Shown here piece by piece: positions 63,741 through 64,000 of a DNA stretch of 64,000 nt. The position numbers were made by a program, and so were the translations under genes. Every line of letters starts with the position of its first letter. Position 1 is the stretch's first letter. Below the pieces are notes generated by a model. The model worked only from the letters and a program-made list of their open reading frames with translations, was not told the DNA's origin and made no database searches. This DNA comes from an uncultured Desulfovibrio sp. (GTDB taxonomy: Bacteria; Desulfobacterota; Desulfovibrionia; Desulfovibrionales; Desulfovibrionaceae): assembly GCA_900546145.1 (NCBI GenBank), contig URBN01000007.1:25603-89602 (forward strand), in the 5' to 3' direction.

Positions 63741-64000
63741 GACAGGTGTTTTTTCTGATTCCTTTATAATGGACACCTGTATTTCGCACAGGGTATCCCC
63801 AGCTTGAAGGAGAGTCATCATGTACGCAAACAGGAATCGTTTAGCAGAAGAACAGATGGAGGCATTGCGCCAGAACCCATACGTGTTATCGGTTACGCTA
63901 ACGCGGCTCTCACTTACTAAGGAGTTCAAGGAACTTTTCTATCATGAATACTCAAAAGGAGCCACGCCTAAAGAAATATTGGAGCGGCATGGATTCGATA
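63739..64000 (+). mobile_element. Start of a second insertion element (IS3-type), partial
   Basis: TGGACAGGTGT at 63739 and TGGACACCTGT at 63770-63780 give an inverted ACAGGTGT/ACACCTGT pair around a TATAAT box, as in the promoter-bearing left end of an IS. A transposase orfA-type gene follows. It directly abuts the IS256 copy; the right end is outside the window. Confidence 0.55.
63820..64000 (+). CDS. HTH transposase subunit (IS3-type orfA-like), partial
   Basis: Sixty codons in the window, starting ATG 63820 behind GAAGGAG. The protein (RLAEEQMEALRQNPYVLSVT, FKELFYHEYSKGATPKEIL, ERHGFD) matches the N-terminal HTH of small first proteins in IS3-like elements. The frame is open at the right edge. 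Confidence 0.7.
   Translation, partial: MYANRNRLAEEQMEALRQNPYVLSVTLTRLSLTKEFKELFYHEYSKGATPKEILERHGFD

Noticed and set aside
1..64000. tRNA, rRNA or tmRNA genes
   Set aside because: No cloverleaf-like sequence with GGTTCGAATCC-type arm or conserved rRNA segment was seen on reading either strand; a covariance search would settle it.

Overview
The window (GC-rich, roughly 60% by eye) looks like the chromosome of a sulfate-reducing Desulfovibrionaceae-type bacterium (Desulfovibrio/Bilophila/Mailhella relatives). The grounds are the style of the housekeeping proteins, the rpoN-hpf-rapZ block leading into mannose-class PTS genes, a fused ispDF, and several families of ZraP-like secreted proteins. 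This is inference from protein recognition; no database search was run.

Region 1 (1 to about 10.8 kb) is the early, lysis and packaging part of a Mu-like transposable prophage. It reads right to left: c-type repressor on the opposite strand, operator array, Ner-like regulator, transposase A, ATPase B, small early genes with Gam, HU and GemA, two Cys-rich HTH proteins, a lysis cassette (endolysin, holin-like, overlapping Rz/Rz1 spanins) and terminase. The predicted left end lies near 10793.

Region 2 (10.9 to 20.5 kb) holds a one-polypeptide MrfA-MrfB-type DNA repair helicase/nuclease, an exported nitroreductase, a copper P-type ATPase with one N-terminal and four extra C-terminal HMA domains, and a metY-cysK sulfur assimilation pair. 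Region 3 (20.5 to 29.5 kb) has an AEC carrier, an unknown HTH-like protein and a DHA2-type MFS pump. These converge on the rpoN-hpf-rapZ-EIIA-EIIB-EIIC block.

Region 4 (29.7 to 44 kb) is housekeeping: argH, two unknown genes, an EF-G paralogue, rsmA, pyrG, purQ, a Nif3-family gene, a zinc-ribbon coiled-coil gene, RNase P RNA, ispDF and an acyl-CoA ligase. Region 5 (44.3 to 53 kb) is accessory. It carries two overlapping divergent sirtuins opposite an Rrf2 regulator, then a cluster of small secreted proteins. Four of these share a ZraP/Spy-type helical domain but carry different low-complexity inserts (Cys-Pro, Gly/Tyr/His, Gly/Tyr/His/Met, Met-rich). The six minus-strand genes lie downstream of a near-consensus sigma-54 promoter at 52901-52917. 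I consider this cluster the most interesting system in the window.

Region 6 (53.5 to 64 kb) has acylphosphatase, RNase III, a radical-SAM fusion, an SGNH hydrolase and a set of degenerate signalling proteins: a receiver-kinase without its phospho-acceptor Asp and a GAF protein without a kinase ATPase domain. A response regulator gene is cut off by an IS256-family element, directly followed by the start of a second insertion element. No tRNA, rRNA or CRISPR array was seen.
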